NCBI RefSeq assembly: GCF_004336985.1
Contig: NZ_SJUO01000001.1
Location: 620,001 to 684,000, forward strand
Reading direction: 5' to 3'
DNA: 64,000 bases
DNA from: Exiguobacterium sp. SL-9
GTDB lineage: Bacteria; Bacillota; Bacilli; Exiguobacteriales; Exiguobacteriaceae
Shown here: positions 1-7,903 of the stretch, piece by piece
Layout of the letters: every line of letters begins with the position of its first letter
Position numbering within the stretch: the stretch's first letter is position 1
Made by a program: the position numbers and the translations under genes
The notes under the pieces: model-generated
Databases searched by the model: none
Told to the model about the DNA's origin: nothing
Seen by the model: only the letters and a program-made list of their open reading frames with translations

Positions 1-125
1 GCGGCCTCGAGAATCGTCCCGACTGAAAGTTGGTCGATGAAACGTTCCTCGACCTCAAGGAGGCGTTCCCCATCGACGAGCATGGCCCGCTCAATGGACG
101 GGGTCCGTTCATAAATCAATCGCAC
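1..125 (-). CDS. Probable ribonuclease E/G family protein, N-terminal fragment
   Basis: An open frame on the minus strand runs off the left edge of the window. It starts at a GTG (125-123) with a good AGGAG ribosome binding site about 8 bases upstream. The 41 visible residues begin VRLIYERTPSIERAML and continue with DGERLLEVEERF and a GTILEA stretch. This pattern resembles the start of Rne/Rng endoribonucleases, where a short beta-strand segment precedes the S1 domain. The assignment is tentative because only the N-terminus is visible. It would be the next gene after minD, separated by a hairpin terminator. In Bacillus this position is held by sporulation genes (spoIVFA/B), which are missing here. 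Confidence 0.45.
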   Translation of the reverse strand, partial: MRLIYERTPSIERAMLVDGERLLEVEERFIDQLSVGTILEA

Positions 126-146
126 ACAGATCTCTCCTTTCGACAC

Positions 147-170
147 AAAAAGGCAACTTGCGTTGCCTTA
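147..170 (-). terminator. Rho-independent terminator after minD
   Basis: On the minus strand, AGGCAAC (168-162) and GTTGCCT (157-151) form a short stem followed by a run of T residues. The hairpin overlaps the minD stop codon. It probably ends or attenuates the mre-min transcript before the next gene. Confidence 0.7.
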
Positions 171-1025
171 GGCTTTTTTCATTCCAAATTTCATCATGAG
201 CCGTGCCCAGAAGCCGACCGGTTTTTGTTCGGTCTGGATGGACATGAGCGGCACCGACTCACCGAGAATGCGGCGTGTGATGTTGCGGTACGCTTGTCCG
301 GCGTGATTGTCCGGATTCATCGTGACCGGCACCCCGCGGTTCGCGGCGGCGATGACTTCTTCATCGTCCACGACGACGCCGAGCAGGTCGATCGACAAGA
401 TGCGCATGATGTCATCGATGTCGAGCATGTCGCCTGATTCGACGAGGTGATTCTTGACACGGTTCACGATCAGTTTCGGTGCAGCGACGTGTTCCGCTTG
501 CTCGAGCATCCCGATGATGCGGTCCGCGTCTTGGACAGCCGCCTTCTCAGGCGTCGTCACGACGACAGCCTCGTCGGCACCGGCAATCGCATTCATGAAA
601 CCTTGCTCGATACCGGCCGGGCAGTCGATCAAGACGAAGTCGTATTCCGTCTTCAACTGGTCGATGATTTCTTTCACTTGCTCCGGTTGGACCGACGTCT
701 TATCTTTCGACTGGGCCGCAGGCAAGAGATACATCTCTTCGAACCGCTTATCACGGACGAGCGCCTGATGCAGCTTGCACTGGCCGTTGATGACGTCAAC
801 GAGGTTATAGATGCTCCGGTTGTCGAGTCCTAAGATGATATCCAAGTTCCGCAGACCGATATCCGTATCGACGAGACAGACCGAGTGGCCAGACAATGCG
901 AGACCCGTCCCGAGGTTCGCGGTCGTAGTCGTCTTCCCGACGCCACCTTTCCCCGACGTCACGACGATGGCCCGACCTTTCTTCACTTCTTTCGCTGTAT
1001 GTACAGGCTCTACTACTTGCTCCAT
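168..1025 (-). CDS. minD: Septum site-determining ATPase MinD
   Basis: MinD is a membrane-associated ATPase of the ParA/MinD family. It recruits the division inhibitor MinC and so keeps FtsZ rings away from the poles. The deviant Walker A motif GKGGVGKTT lies at about residues 25-33. The C-terminus FWARLMMKFGMKKA has the pattern of the amphipathic membrane-targeting helix. I place the start at the ATG at 1025 (285 aa), because AGAGGG sits just upstream of it. A GTG at 1034 would overlap the end of minC but leaves no room for a ribosome binding site. It is the last gene of the mreBCD-minCD cluster, as in Bacillus. Confidence 0.95.
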   Translation of the reverse strand: MEQVVEPVHTAKEVKKGRAIVVTSGKGGVGKTTTTANLGTGLALSGHSVCLVDTDIGLRNLDIILGLDNRSIYNLVDVINGQCKLHQALVRDKRFEEMYLLPAAQSKDKTSVQPEQVKEIIDQLKTEYDFVLIDCPAGIEQGFMNAIAGADEAVVVTTPEKAAVQDADRIIGMLEQAEHVAAPKLIVNRVKNHLVESGDMLDIDDIMRILSIDLLGVVVDDEEVIAAANRGVPVTMNPDNHAGQAYRNITRRILGESVPLMSIQTEQKPVGFWARLMMKFGMKKA

Positions 1026-1030
1026 CAAAC

Positions 1031-1702
1031 TCACCCTCTCTGTAATTCCATTGCATATGCGTCTTTAAGCCCTGTCATGATTTGACGGAGACGCGTCATT
1101 TCAATGCCCTGATTCGTCTGATACGCGCATCCCATCTCGATCTCCGGAAGCTCTTCGTCGTCGTCTGACGTGAGCACGTGTTCACCAATTGCTAAAAACT
1201 TCGGATGGAGCAGACTGGCGGTGATGACCGCTTCTTCCCATCCTTCGACACCGGCACGCACATTTCCTCGTATCGTCCCTAAACAATATATACTGCCCGT
1301 CGCCCGAACTTCGGACCCCGGGTTGATGTCCCCGATAATGAGTACCGAACCATCGAAGTCGAGCACTTGTCCGCTTCGAATCGTCCCGCTATGGTAGTGG
1401 AACGTCTTTTTGCCGTAAGTCGCTTTCGCCTCTTCGGTCAACATGACCTCGCTCGAGAGCTCCTCGATATAAAAAACGCCATGACGAGCGACGACTTCAC
1501 GAATTTGACGTGACAGCTCCTCGTCGATGTAACGAGTACCCGCGTGCAATTTGAGTGCAATCTGCCCAGAGGGGGGCTCCATCTCTTGTAACGTGGCCTC
1601 AAGCTCTCCGAGCACCTCATCGATGCCACTCCGTGGATTGAAGTGGATTGCAATCCCGTTGCGATGTCCTTTTATCGTAATATGTCGTTTACGCTCCATC
1701 AT
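1031..1702 (-). CDS. minC: Septum site-determining protein MinC
   Basis: MinC is the FtsZ-polymerisation inhibitor that works with MinD. The 223 residues match the usual length of about 225. The C-terminal half carries the right-handed beta-helix part of MinC_C, with SGTIRSGQVLDFDGSVLIIG and then GDINPGSEVRATGSIYCLG. The N-terminal domain (about residues 1-105) is more divergent, as is common. The ATG at 1702 is preceded by AGAGGG. It starts two bases after the mreD stop and lies immediately upstream of minD, so the three genes look co-transcribed and perhaps translationally coupled. Confidence 0.93.
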   Translation of the reverse strand: MMERKRHITIKGHRNGIAIHFNPRSGIDEVLGELEATLQEMEPPSGQIALKLHAGTRYIDEELSRQIREVVARHGVFYIEELSSEVMLTEEAKATYGKKTFHYHSGTIRSGQVLDFDGSVLIIGDINPGSEVRATGSIYCLGTIRGNVRAGVEGWEEAVITASLLHPKFLAIGEHVLTSDDDEELPEIEMGCAYQTNQGIEMTRLRQIMTGLKDAYAMELQRG

Positions 1703-1704
1703 GG

Positions 1705-2208
1705 CTACCCTCTTTTCGCTACAGGCCGCGGCGCCACATACTTCGTCATCGGCACATATAACAGTGCGATGGCGACAGCGTTGGCGGCGAGCGTCCCTGG
1801 AATCTGTTCAACTAATAGTGTTTGAATGGTCATGGTTGTCCCACCGACCGCCGTCATGACACTGAAAATCCCGAAGGAAAACACGAGAATCATGAACGTG
1901 AACGTGATGACGACCGAGAAGAAATTCTCACCTATATATTTTAACACGAAGCTGACTATGAGAGGAATGAGTGAAAAAGTAAATAAGTAAATTCCGAGCA
2001 AGTCGGTGTAGACGATGTCATACAACAGCCCGAAAACGAGACCGAATCCGAGCGCCGACTCCCAACGGCCATACAAACTGACGTACATCAAGCCGATCAA
2101 CGTCAAATACAAGAACGGCGTCACATAGTGCCATGAGAAGATGGCGGCCCATGTCCCTTCAATAAGAAAGAGGAGGAACAGGGCGATGAACACTTTCATG
2201 TTACTCAC
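1705..2208 (-). CDS. mreD: Rod shape-determining membrane protein MreD
   Basis: This 167-residue, almost entirely hydrophobic protein has about five predicted membrane segments. It shows the MreD pattern: a first helix with IEGTW and a central YVSLYGRWESALGFGLVFGLLYD region. MreD is part of the elongasome and links cytoskeletal MreB to the cell-wall synthesis machinery. The GTG start at 2208 is preferred because GGAG lies 6 bases upstream. The internal ATG at 2199 is too far from it. The gene overlaps the end of mreC by 8 bases. Confidence 0.92.
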   Translation of the reverse strand: MSNMKVFIALFLLFLIEGTWAAIFSWHYVTPFLYLTLIGLMYVSLYGRWESALGFGLVFGLLYDIVYTDLLGIYLFTFSLIPLIVSFVLKYIGENFFSVVITFTFMILVFSFGIFSVMTAVGGTTMTIQTLLVEQIPGTLAANAVAIALLYVPMTKYVAPRPVAKRG

Positions 2209-3091
2209 CCGCTGCTCCTCCTTCCTCGGGACCCGTCAAAAACGGTTCTTCGAGCGTTCGATCGATGACAAACATTTGCGAGAACTCGTTGAAGTCCGCT
2301 TCGGGTTTGATGCGAGCGACTTGAGACACGCCGTATTCGTCGGTTTCAATCGACTCGACCGTACCGATGACGAGGCCTGCCGGATAACGTCCGCCGAGAC
2401 CTGACGTCGACACGATCTCGCCTTCTTTCAACTTGACGCTGTTCGACACCTTCGTGAAGAAGAGCTCGTTCGTCTCGCTGTCGAAGCCGTCAATCGTCCC
2501 ATACGTTGCCTTGCCGTCAGCGTCTTTGACGACAGCCGAGACGTTGTTCGTCCGGTTGTTGTCAGACAGGAGCTGCACTTGCGACGTATAGGCACTCGTC
2601 TGAATGACGCGACCGACCATTCCGCCGGCGGCCGTGACGGCCATGCCTTTCTCGACGCCGCGCTCTTCCCCGACGTTCACCGTCACGTAGCGTTGCCAGT
2701 CGTTCGGCGTACGCCCGATCACTTCAGCGGGAATCAAGTCAAAGTCACGGAGCGACGTGTCGGACGCCTCGACCATTTGCCGTAATTCTTCGTTCTCACG
2801 GCGCAGGTCATCGGCCTCGACCGACACTTCCGCGTATTTCGTCAAATGTTGTTTCAACTGACGGTTCTCTTCATAAATATCTCGTACGTTCGAAATCGAG
2901 GACACGGTACTGTCCATCCAGCCGATCGGCACCGTGAACACCCGTTGGAACGTTCCGACCACATCACGCGTGACGTCTTGGTACCAGGCGGATTCCGACC
3001 GTCCTCGAATCGAAACCCCTAAAATCACAACGAATAAGATGATACCGATCAGCGTGATGATGAGCTTTTTATTGCGTACGAACCGGCTCAT
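2201..3091 (-). CDS. mreC: Rod shape-determining protein MreC
   Basis: MreC is a bitopic elongasome scaffold that organises penicillin-binding proteins along the side wall. The 296 residues contain a short cytoplasmic basic segment, one membrane helix (about residues 9-27) and a coiled coil (about 60-110). A beta-rich extracellular part follows, with DWQRYVTVNVGEERGVEKGM and GLVGRV-like features typical of MreC. The C-terminal tail is short and acidic. It lies between mreB and mreD as in most rod-shaped bacteria. Confidence 0.95.
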   Translation of the reverse strand: MSRFVRNKKLIITLIGIILFVVILGVSIRGRSESAWYQDVTRDVVGTFQRVFTVPIGWMDSTVSSISNVRDIYEENRQLKQHLTKYAEVSVEADDLRRENEELRQMVEASDTSLRDFDLIPAEVIGRTPNDWQRYVTVNVGEERGVEKGMAVTAAGGMVGRVIQTSAYTSQVQLLSDNNRTNNVSAVVKDADGKATYGTIDGFDSETNELFFTKVSNSVKLKEGEIVSTSGLGGRYPAGLVIGTVESIETDEYGVSQVARIKPEADFNEFSQMFVIDRTLEEPFLTGPEEGGAAGE

Positions 3092-3104
3092 CGTGTGTCA
3101 CCAC

Positions 3105-4142
3105 TCATCGACGCGACGAGATGCCTGATTTTGAACGGAGGACGTCCATCATTTCAAGAGATTTGCCTGTCCCGATGGCGACGCAATCGAGCGGCTCATC
3201 CGCGACGAGTGTCGGGATGTGTGTCTCGTCCGAGATGACGTCATCCAAGTTTTTAAGGAGTGCTCCACCGCCTGTGAGGACAATGCCGCGGTCCATGACG
3301 TCAGCCGCAAGTTCCGGCGGCGTCTGCTCGAGCGTTTGTTTCACGCCTGCGAGAATCGCTTCGACCGTATCCGAAAGTGCTTCGCACACTTCAGCTGCCG
3401 AGACTTCAATTTGTTTTGGAAGACCCGTCACGAGGTCGCGACCGCGAATCTCCATTTTCTCATTCTCGTTCGAAGCATCGATGCGAGCCGAACCGACTTC
3501 CATCTTGAGCGTCTCTGACGTCCGCTCCCCGATCATGAGGTTGTATTTGTTTTTGATGTAACGAATAATGGCGTCATCCATTTCGTCACCGCCGACACGA
3601 ATCGATTGGCTCGTCACGATGCCGCCGAGTGAAATCACTGCGACTTCGGTCGTACCGCCACCGATATCGACGACCATCGAGCCTGTCGGTTCCCAAACCG
3701 GGAGACCGGCGCCGATTGCTGCCGCGAACGGTTCTTCGATCGTGTACGCTTCACGCGCGCCCGCTTGCTTGGCTGCGTCTTCGACGGCACGTTTTTCGAC
3801 TGACGTGATGCCGCTTGGCACACAAATCATGACGTTCGTCTTCGATGAGAACAAACCGCTCTTTGATTTCTGTGCTTGCTCCATGAAGTATTTGATCATC
3901 GTCGCTGTCGTTTCGAAATCAGCGATTACCCCATCTTTCATCGGACGGCGTGCCGTGACGTTGCCCGGCGTACGTCCAATCATATCTTTGGCCTGGTTAC
4001 CCACGGCCTCAATTCTACCTGTATCTGTGCGGAACGCCACGACGGACGGTTCACGAACAACGATGCCTTGACCTTTTACATAAACGAGCGTATTTGCCGT
4101 TCCAAGGTCGATTCCGATTTCTCGGTTAAAACTACGAAACAT
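3105..4142 (-). CDS. mreB: Actin-like cell-shape protein MreB
   Basis: MreB is a bacterial actin that forms membrane-associated filaments directing side-wall synthesis. The phosphate-1 motif [15 protein letters not shown], the phosphate-2 motif [18 protein letters not shown] and the adenosine motif [15 protein letters not shown] are all present. I use the ATG at 4142 (345 aa), which begins [10 protein letters not shown] and has AGAGGAG about 8 bases upstream. The longer frame to 4211 lacks a ribosome binding site. It is the first gene of mreBCD-minCD. In Bacillus radC lies directly upstream, but here two extra genes intervene. Confidence 0.96.
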   Translation of the reverse strand: MFRSFNREIGIDLGTANTLVYVKGQGIVVREPSVVAFRTDTGRIEAVGNQAKDMIGRTPGNVTARRPMKDGVIADFETTATMIKYFMEQAQKSKSGLFSSKTNVMICVPSGITSVEKRAVEDAAKQAGAREAYTIEEPFAAAIGAGLPVWEPTGSMVVDIGGGTTEVAVISLGGIVTSQSIRVGGDEMDDAIIRYIKNKYNLMIGERTSETLKMEVGSARIDASNENEKMEIRGRDLVTGLPKQIEVSAAEVCEALSDTVEAILAGVKQTLEQTPPELAADVMDRGIVLTGGGALLKNLDDVISDETHIPTLVADEPLDCVAIGTGKSLEMMDVLRSKSGISSRR

Positions 4143-4176
4143 ACGTGCTGCTCCTCTCTTGGTTACACTATTTTTT

Positions 4177-4182
4177 ATTATA
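4177..4182 (-). promoter_or_regulatory. Probable -10 element of the mreB promoter
   Basis: A perfect TATAAT lies on the minus strand about 35 bases upstream of the mreB start, in an AT-rich gap. No convincing -35 hexamer is visible at 17 bases (GTTTTC is the closest), so the promoter call rests mainly on the -10 box. Confidence 0.5.
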
Positions 4183-4297
4183 ACGGAAAAATCATGTTTG
4201 AAAACGTTCATTCGATTACAGGTTATTTACAATAACGTTCATCTCAGTCCTGTCTCACCGTATATTAGTGTGCCTTCTTTTCGACAAAAAGGCAAAT

Positions 4298-4328
4298 CAA
4301 AAAAGCAAGCACGTGAAAGCGCCTGCCT
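4298..4328 (-). terminator. Terminator after the DUF2785 gene
   Basis: On the minus strand a 10-bp stem with several G-U pairs (4328-4319 with 4312-4303) and a 6-base loop is followed by TTTTTT. It sits 20 bases past the stop of the 4348-5184 gene. Confidence 0.8.
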
Positions 4329-4347
4329 AGATTTTTATGGGTTCTCG

Positions 4348-5184
4348 TCAAATCTGCTTTAACGTCTCGAATACGGCGGTTTGAAGCATCGGTCGGTTTA
4401 CATCGTACAATTTCACGAAGAAACTCTTTAGAAACGTTTTCAGGTTGTGGACGACGTGCCAATACTGTTCGGGCTCAAGTTGTTGTTTTTGGACGCTCAA
4501 TCGGGCAGGTAAGCCTTCTAACAGAACGATGATCTCATGTTCGTCCATCCCACGACCGAGCAAGGCGAAGATGGGATTCAGCAAGCGCTCATCCTCGTCG
4601 TGTAAGTAAACGGACGGAAACATCACCTTGTCCCACAACGCCTCGAGGATCTCACCGAACTCCGTCTCGTCAAGGGATGGATGCAAGACGAGCTCGTCAA
4701 AGGTATCGGCCACATGGGCAATCGCATGGGCCCAACCTTTTGTGGGCACGTACCCTCTCGTATCGATTTCACAATCGAGATACGCCAGGAGCTTTGCCTT
4801 CAACATCTCGAGATCCGGTTCCGATAAAAATCCTTGTTGGCGGTCTTGATGCACGATCAAGGCGATCAATAACGTCGAGAACGATCGCGTGAAGACGGTA
4901 TCTGATGCCGCTTCTCCGATGCCGTGAAACAAGTGGTATTTGAGCGTCGTATTGAATAGATCAGTCAGTTGTTCGTTCGTCAGTTGCTCGTCTTCGATGA
5001 TGAACCGGTAAAAGAGCGTATAAATCAACTGATCTCGAAGTTCAGGGTCCGTCGAGCCGATGTGATGGAGCATCGATCGAATGACCCGCTCCTCGTCTAA
5101 TTCTTGTAATCGAACCGTCCTGTCCTTGATGTCCGTCAACATCAACTTCAACTCTTGTTCTTGATAAAGGATTTCCTCTTTCAT
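4348..5184 (-). CDS. DUF2785 family protein
   Basis: The 278-residue, probably cytosolic and largely helical protein is rich in acidic residues and has no signal peptide. The segment DTRGYVPTKGWAHAIAHVAD (about residues 143-162) matches the signature of the DUF2785 family, which is found in Bacilli and has no established function. It starts at the ATG at 5184 with AAGGAAGGTGATC upstream. The gene has its own terminator downstream and another upstream, so it looks monocistronic. It sits between mreB and radC, which are usually neighbours. Confidence 0.75.
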   Translation of the reverse strand: MKEEILYQEQELKLMLTDIKDRTVRLQELDEERVIRSMLHHIGSTDPELRDQLIYTLFYRFIIEDEQLTNEQLTDLFNTTLKYHLFHGIGEAASDTVFTRSFSTLLIALIVHQDRQQGFLSEPDLEMLKAKLLAYLDCEIDTRGYVPTKGWAHAIAHVADTFDELVLHPSLDETEFGEILEALWDKVMFPSVYLHDEDERLLNPIFALLGRGMDEHEIIVLLEGLPARLSVQKQQLEPEQYWHVVHNLKTFLKSFFVKLYDVNRPMLQTAVFETLKQI

Positions 5185-5267
5185 ATCTGATCACCTTCCT
5201 TCTTCGTAGGTCGTATGCCAACGTCTACTCTCGGTGTTCGACGCAGCCGTTGATGACTCCTTCCAAC

Positions 5268-5298
5268 ACAAAAAAGCAGGAGCGGATGCGCCTGCTTC
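5268..5298 (-). terminator. Terminator after the small membrane protein gene
   Basis: On the minus strand AAGCAGG and CCTGCTT form a stem around an 11-base interior, followed by TTTTTTG. It lies just past the stop of the gene at 5312-5755. Confidence 0.8.
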
Positions 5299-5311
5299 GT
5301 TCGCATAATAT

Positions 5312-5755
5312 TTAGAGGCCCGGTTGGAGCGGGATCAAGAGCATCGCCCCGTAAAAAAATACAGTAAAGATCAATACCGGTCGAAAGAACCGCGACGGTT
5401 GTTGTCGGGTCGCACCTGCCAAAAAGCTCGACGTCGTCACGACGAACAGATAAACCCCGATATACATGAAAATGAGTTGTGGGATGACCTGCCACGCCTG
5501 TAAATCAAGCGAGGAATTGAACCAGGCGACAAACAGAGCCGCATATGCGATCCATGCAGCAATCCCGATGCCGACACCGACGAGCGGCGAGACGTGGTCG
5601 AGCCAATGGCCTTCTCGTTGGAACCGTTGAAACAGTGCCACACTAATGAAGACGAACAACGCAAACACGACGAGTGATAATACAAGTGGTTCGAGCGGGA
5701 CGAAACTCGCGACAATCGCGACAACAAGCATTAATAACCAAATCAGTTTTTCCAT
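5312..5755 (-). CDS. Small membrane protein of unknown function
   Basis: I do not recognise this 147-residue protein. It has about five hydrophobic segments: residues 3-22, 25-43, around 60-78, 88-110 and 124-143. Charged RFQREGH and RQQPSRFFR loops lie between them. There is no signal-peptidase or lipobox motif. It is monocistronic, with an extended -10 promoter upstream and a terminator downstream. Nothing in the neighbourhood suggests a specific role. Confidence 0.7.
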   Translation of the reverse strand: MEKLIWLLMLVVAIVASFVPLEPLVLSLVVFALFVFISVALFQRFQREGHWLDHVSPLVGVGIGIAAWIAYAALFVAWFNSSLDLQAWQVIPQLIFMYIGVYLFVVTTSSFLAGATRQQPSRFFRPVLIFTVFFYGAMLLIPLQPGL

Positions 5756-5773
5756 ATGAACACCTCGTCTATT

Positions 5774-5782
5774 AGTATAGCA
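5774..5782 (-). promoter_or_regulatory. Extended -10 promoter of the small membrane protein gene
   Basis: TGCTATACT reads on the minus strand 5782-5774, about 20 bases upstream of the start codon. The TGn extension compensates for a poor -35. Confidence 0.5.
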
Positions 5783-5816
5783 AACGGATATCTCATTTGG
5801 AAAATAAATTCCAGTC

Positions 5817-6440
5817 TCAACCGTTCATGTAGCCCCGCTGCTTCATACTGACGTAGTGGTCTTCCCCGATAATCACGTGATCGAGACACGCGATACCGAC
5901 GATATGGCCCGCCTCGACGAGCCGTTCTGACACCTCGATATCTTCCCGGCTCGGAGTCGCGTCGCCACTCGGGTGATTATGGACGGCGATGAAACAAGCG
6001 GCCGACAGTTTGAGCGCTTCGCGGAACACATCGCGTGGGTGAACAATCGATGAGTTGAGCCCGCCGACAAACAGCGTCTTTCGCGCGATGAGCTGATTTT
6101 TCGTGTTGAGATATAGACAGATGAAATGCTCCTGGTTCAACAGCCGGAGTTCGTCACGGAGCAGTTCATAGGCGTCCTGTGGCGAACGGATTGTCGGCGT
6201 CTCCACTTTCGGTTCCTCGACGTAACGGAGACCGATCGCAAACGCTGCGAGCAACTGCTCGGCTTTCTTTTTCGTCATGCCCTCGATTTGACAGAGGTCG
6301 CTCACGGACGCCTGCGACAGCGCCCGAAGCGAAGGATACACATCGGACAGCCGTCGGGCCGTTTCGTGCGGGTCGCCACCCCTGCCCCCGATTTGGAGTA
6401 GCCGGGCGATCGCGGATTCAACACTTCGGTCGAGCACCAT
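5817..6440 (-). CDS. radC: JAB/JAMM-domain protein RadC
   Basis: RadC proteins carry a JAMM metal-binding fold; their cellular role is not settled and a DNA-repair role has been questioned. The motif HNHPSGDATPSRED, with a preceding FICLYLN strand, is intact. A helix-hairpin-helix-like segment (SVSDLCQIEGMTKKKAEQL) precedes it. I use the ATG at 6440 (207 aa), which has GAAGGA just upstream. A longer frame from 6473 has no ribosome binding site. The protein lacks the usual N-terminal PRERL..GA..LSDAEL.A block, so it is shorter than typical RadC. It follows maf, as in Bacillus. Confidence 0.9.
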   Translation of the reverse strand: MVLDRSVESAIARLLQIGGRGGDPHETARRLSDVYPSLRALSQASVSDLCQIEGMTKKKAEQLLAAFAIGLRYVEEPKVETPTIRSPQDAYELLRDELRLLNQEHFICLYLNTKNQLIARKTLFVGGLNSSIVHPRDVFREALKLSAACFIAVHNHPSGDATPSREDIEVSERLVEAGHIVGIACLDHVIIGEDHYVSMKQRGYMNG

Positions 6441-6469
6441 GGTCATTCCTTCACCAACTTTCGCTTCAT

Positions 6470-7057
6470 TCACAGAAAGCGCGGCGCTACCCCGTGTCGC
6501 TCGAGCGTCTCGACGAGCGGACGAATTGGCAGACCGACGACGTTATAAAAGTCGCCTTCGAGCCGTTCGACGAACAGACCGCCCGACCCTTGGATGCCAT
6601 AGGCGCCAGCTTTATCGTACGGCTCCGTCGAATCGAGGTAGCCGTCGAGCCACGCGTCCGGGATATCGATGAAGGTGACGTGCGTCGTCGTGACGAACAA
6701 GTCTTGCCGCTCGGGCCCGATGATGCTGACGCCGGTGAGTACTTCATGCGTCGCTCCCGAAAGCCGTTGCAGCATGTCTCTTGCGTCGTCCCGGTCTTTC
6801 GGCTTCTCTAAAATCGCACCGTCTAAGACGACGACCGTATCTGAGCCGACGACGACGGCGTCACGGTTGTTTCGAGCGACGTCCATCGCTTTCTCGCGGG
6901 CGAGGCGTCCGACATATTCGTCCGGATGTTCCCGTCCGTTCGTTCCTTCGATGACGTTTGACGGAATGACTTCATGCAAAATACCGGCCTGGGTCAACAG
7001 CTCGGTCCGACGCGGCGACATCGAGGCGAGGATGACACGTTTCTGTGTTGGTTTCAT
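6470..7057 (-). CDS. maf: Maf nucleoside triphosphate pyrophosphatase
   Basis: Maf-family enzymes hydrolyse dTTP, UTP and modified nucleotides to monophosphates. The protein shows the N-terminal SMSPRRTELL motif, REKA, and VVVGSDTVVVLDG with its catalytic aspartate. The ending GDFYNVVGLPI is typical. I use the ATG at 7057 (195 aa), preceded by AAGGAG at 8 bases. The frame can be extended to 7075 but that start is inside the ribosome binding site region. In Bacillus maf and radC stand next to mreB; here the pair is kept but mreB is displaced by 2.3 kb. Confidence 0.95.
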   Translation of the reverse strand: MKPTQKRVILASMSPRRTELLTQAGILHEVIPSNVIEGTNGREHPDEYVGRLAREKAMDVARNNRDAVVVGSDTVVVLDGAILEKPKDRDDARDMLQRLSGATHEVLTGVSIIGPERQDLFVTTTHVTFIDIPDAWLDGYLDSTEPYDKAGAYGIQGSGGLFVERLEGDFYNVVGLPIRPLVETLERHGVAPRFL

Positions 7058-7160
7058 TGTAACGACTCCTTCCATATGTGCGTAACGGCCTTCTTTCCCG
7101 TATCACACTTCACTGTCGATTGTAGGCAAACGGGCAGGCGTTTACAATGCGCGACGCCTC

Positions 7161-7190
7161 AAAAAAACGCCCCTTCTTTTGAAGGGACGT
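7161..7190 (-). terminator. Terminator of the type IV pilus operon
   Basis: On the minus strand ACGTCCCTTC and GAAGGGGCGT pair almost perfectly around an AAAA loop, followed by seven T residues. It lies 6 bases past the pilO stop and isolates the pilus operon from maf. Confidence 0.92.
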
Positions 7191-7195
7191 TCGAA

Positions 7196-7903
7196 TCATG
7201 GCGTCGTATAGTCGTACACCGGGATGTCTTTCGGGGTGAACGTCTGCGCCGGCACGTAGCGGTCCTCAACGAGTTGATCGAGGTCCGGGCGATAGAACGC
7301 ATCAAGTTCGACCGTGAAGTCGAGCGGTTCGGCCGTCTCGGTCGTGTTCGGGCCCGTCTCGGTCGGTCCGGTGAACTGGACCGTGCGCAAAATGTGGATT
7401 CGGTTCATCGACTCGACCGACTCAAGGAACAAGACGAGCGACTCGTACGTGTCCGCTTGGAGCGACACCGTCGAGCGGACCGACGAGGCGTTGACCGGCG
7501 TGATTGCGACCGGTTCTGCCGGTTCTGCTGTCGCGCTCGCGTCGTTCGGTTCTGGCTCATCGATGTCTTCCGGCACTTCCGATTCGGCGATGATGCCGTC
7601 AGCGAAAGCGATGCTCGTCACGCGGACGTCCGACAATTGGCTCGCCTGGGACAGCGTTTCGACGACCGTGTCGAGTGCTGCTTCGGTCGGGACGCGCGTC
7701 TGGAGCCGCTGCGAGTCGGCGACGTCGACGACTTCCCCTTCTTGACGCAACAGTTCGAGTTTCGTCTGCTCGAGCGACAGTTCCCGCTCCAGCGCCTTGA
7801 CGTTGCCTTGATGGATGAAGTACTGGTAGCCGAAATAAGACGGCACGGCGATGGCCGCGAACAAACAGATTGTAAAGATCAAATAAATCGTCGAGCGTTT
7901 CAT
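7196..7903 (-). CDS. Type IV pilus assembly protein PilO-like
   Basis: This 235-residue bitopic protein has a short cytoplasmic start, one membrane helix (about residues 5-27), a coiled coil (about 33-57) and a folded external domain. That is the PilO/GspM architecture. PilO pairs with PilN in the inner-membrane alignment complex of type IV pili. The segment ESVESMNRIHILRTVQF resembles the PilO ferredoxin-like fold. It overlaps the fused PilM-PilN gene by 4 bases (ATGA) and is the last gene before the operon terminator. Sequence conservation in this family is low, so the call rests on architecture and position. Confidence 0.75.
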   Translation of the reverse strand: MKRSTIYLIFTICLFAAIAVPSYFGYQYFIHQGNVKALERELSLEQTKLELLRQEGEVVDVADSQRLQTRVPTEAALDTVVETLSQASQLSDVRVTSIAFADGIIAESEVPEDIDEPEPNDASATAEPAEPVAITPVNASSVRSTVSLQADTYESLVLFLESVESMNRIHILRTVQFTGPTETGPNTTETAEPLDFTVELDAFYRPDLDQLVEDRYVPAQTFTPKDIPVYDYTTP

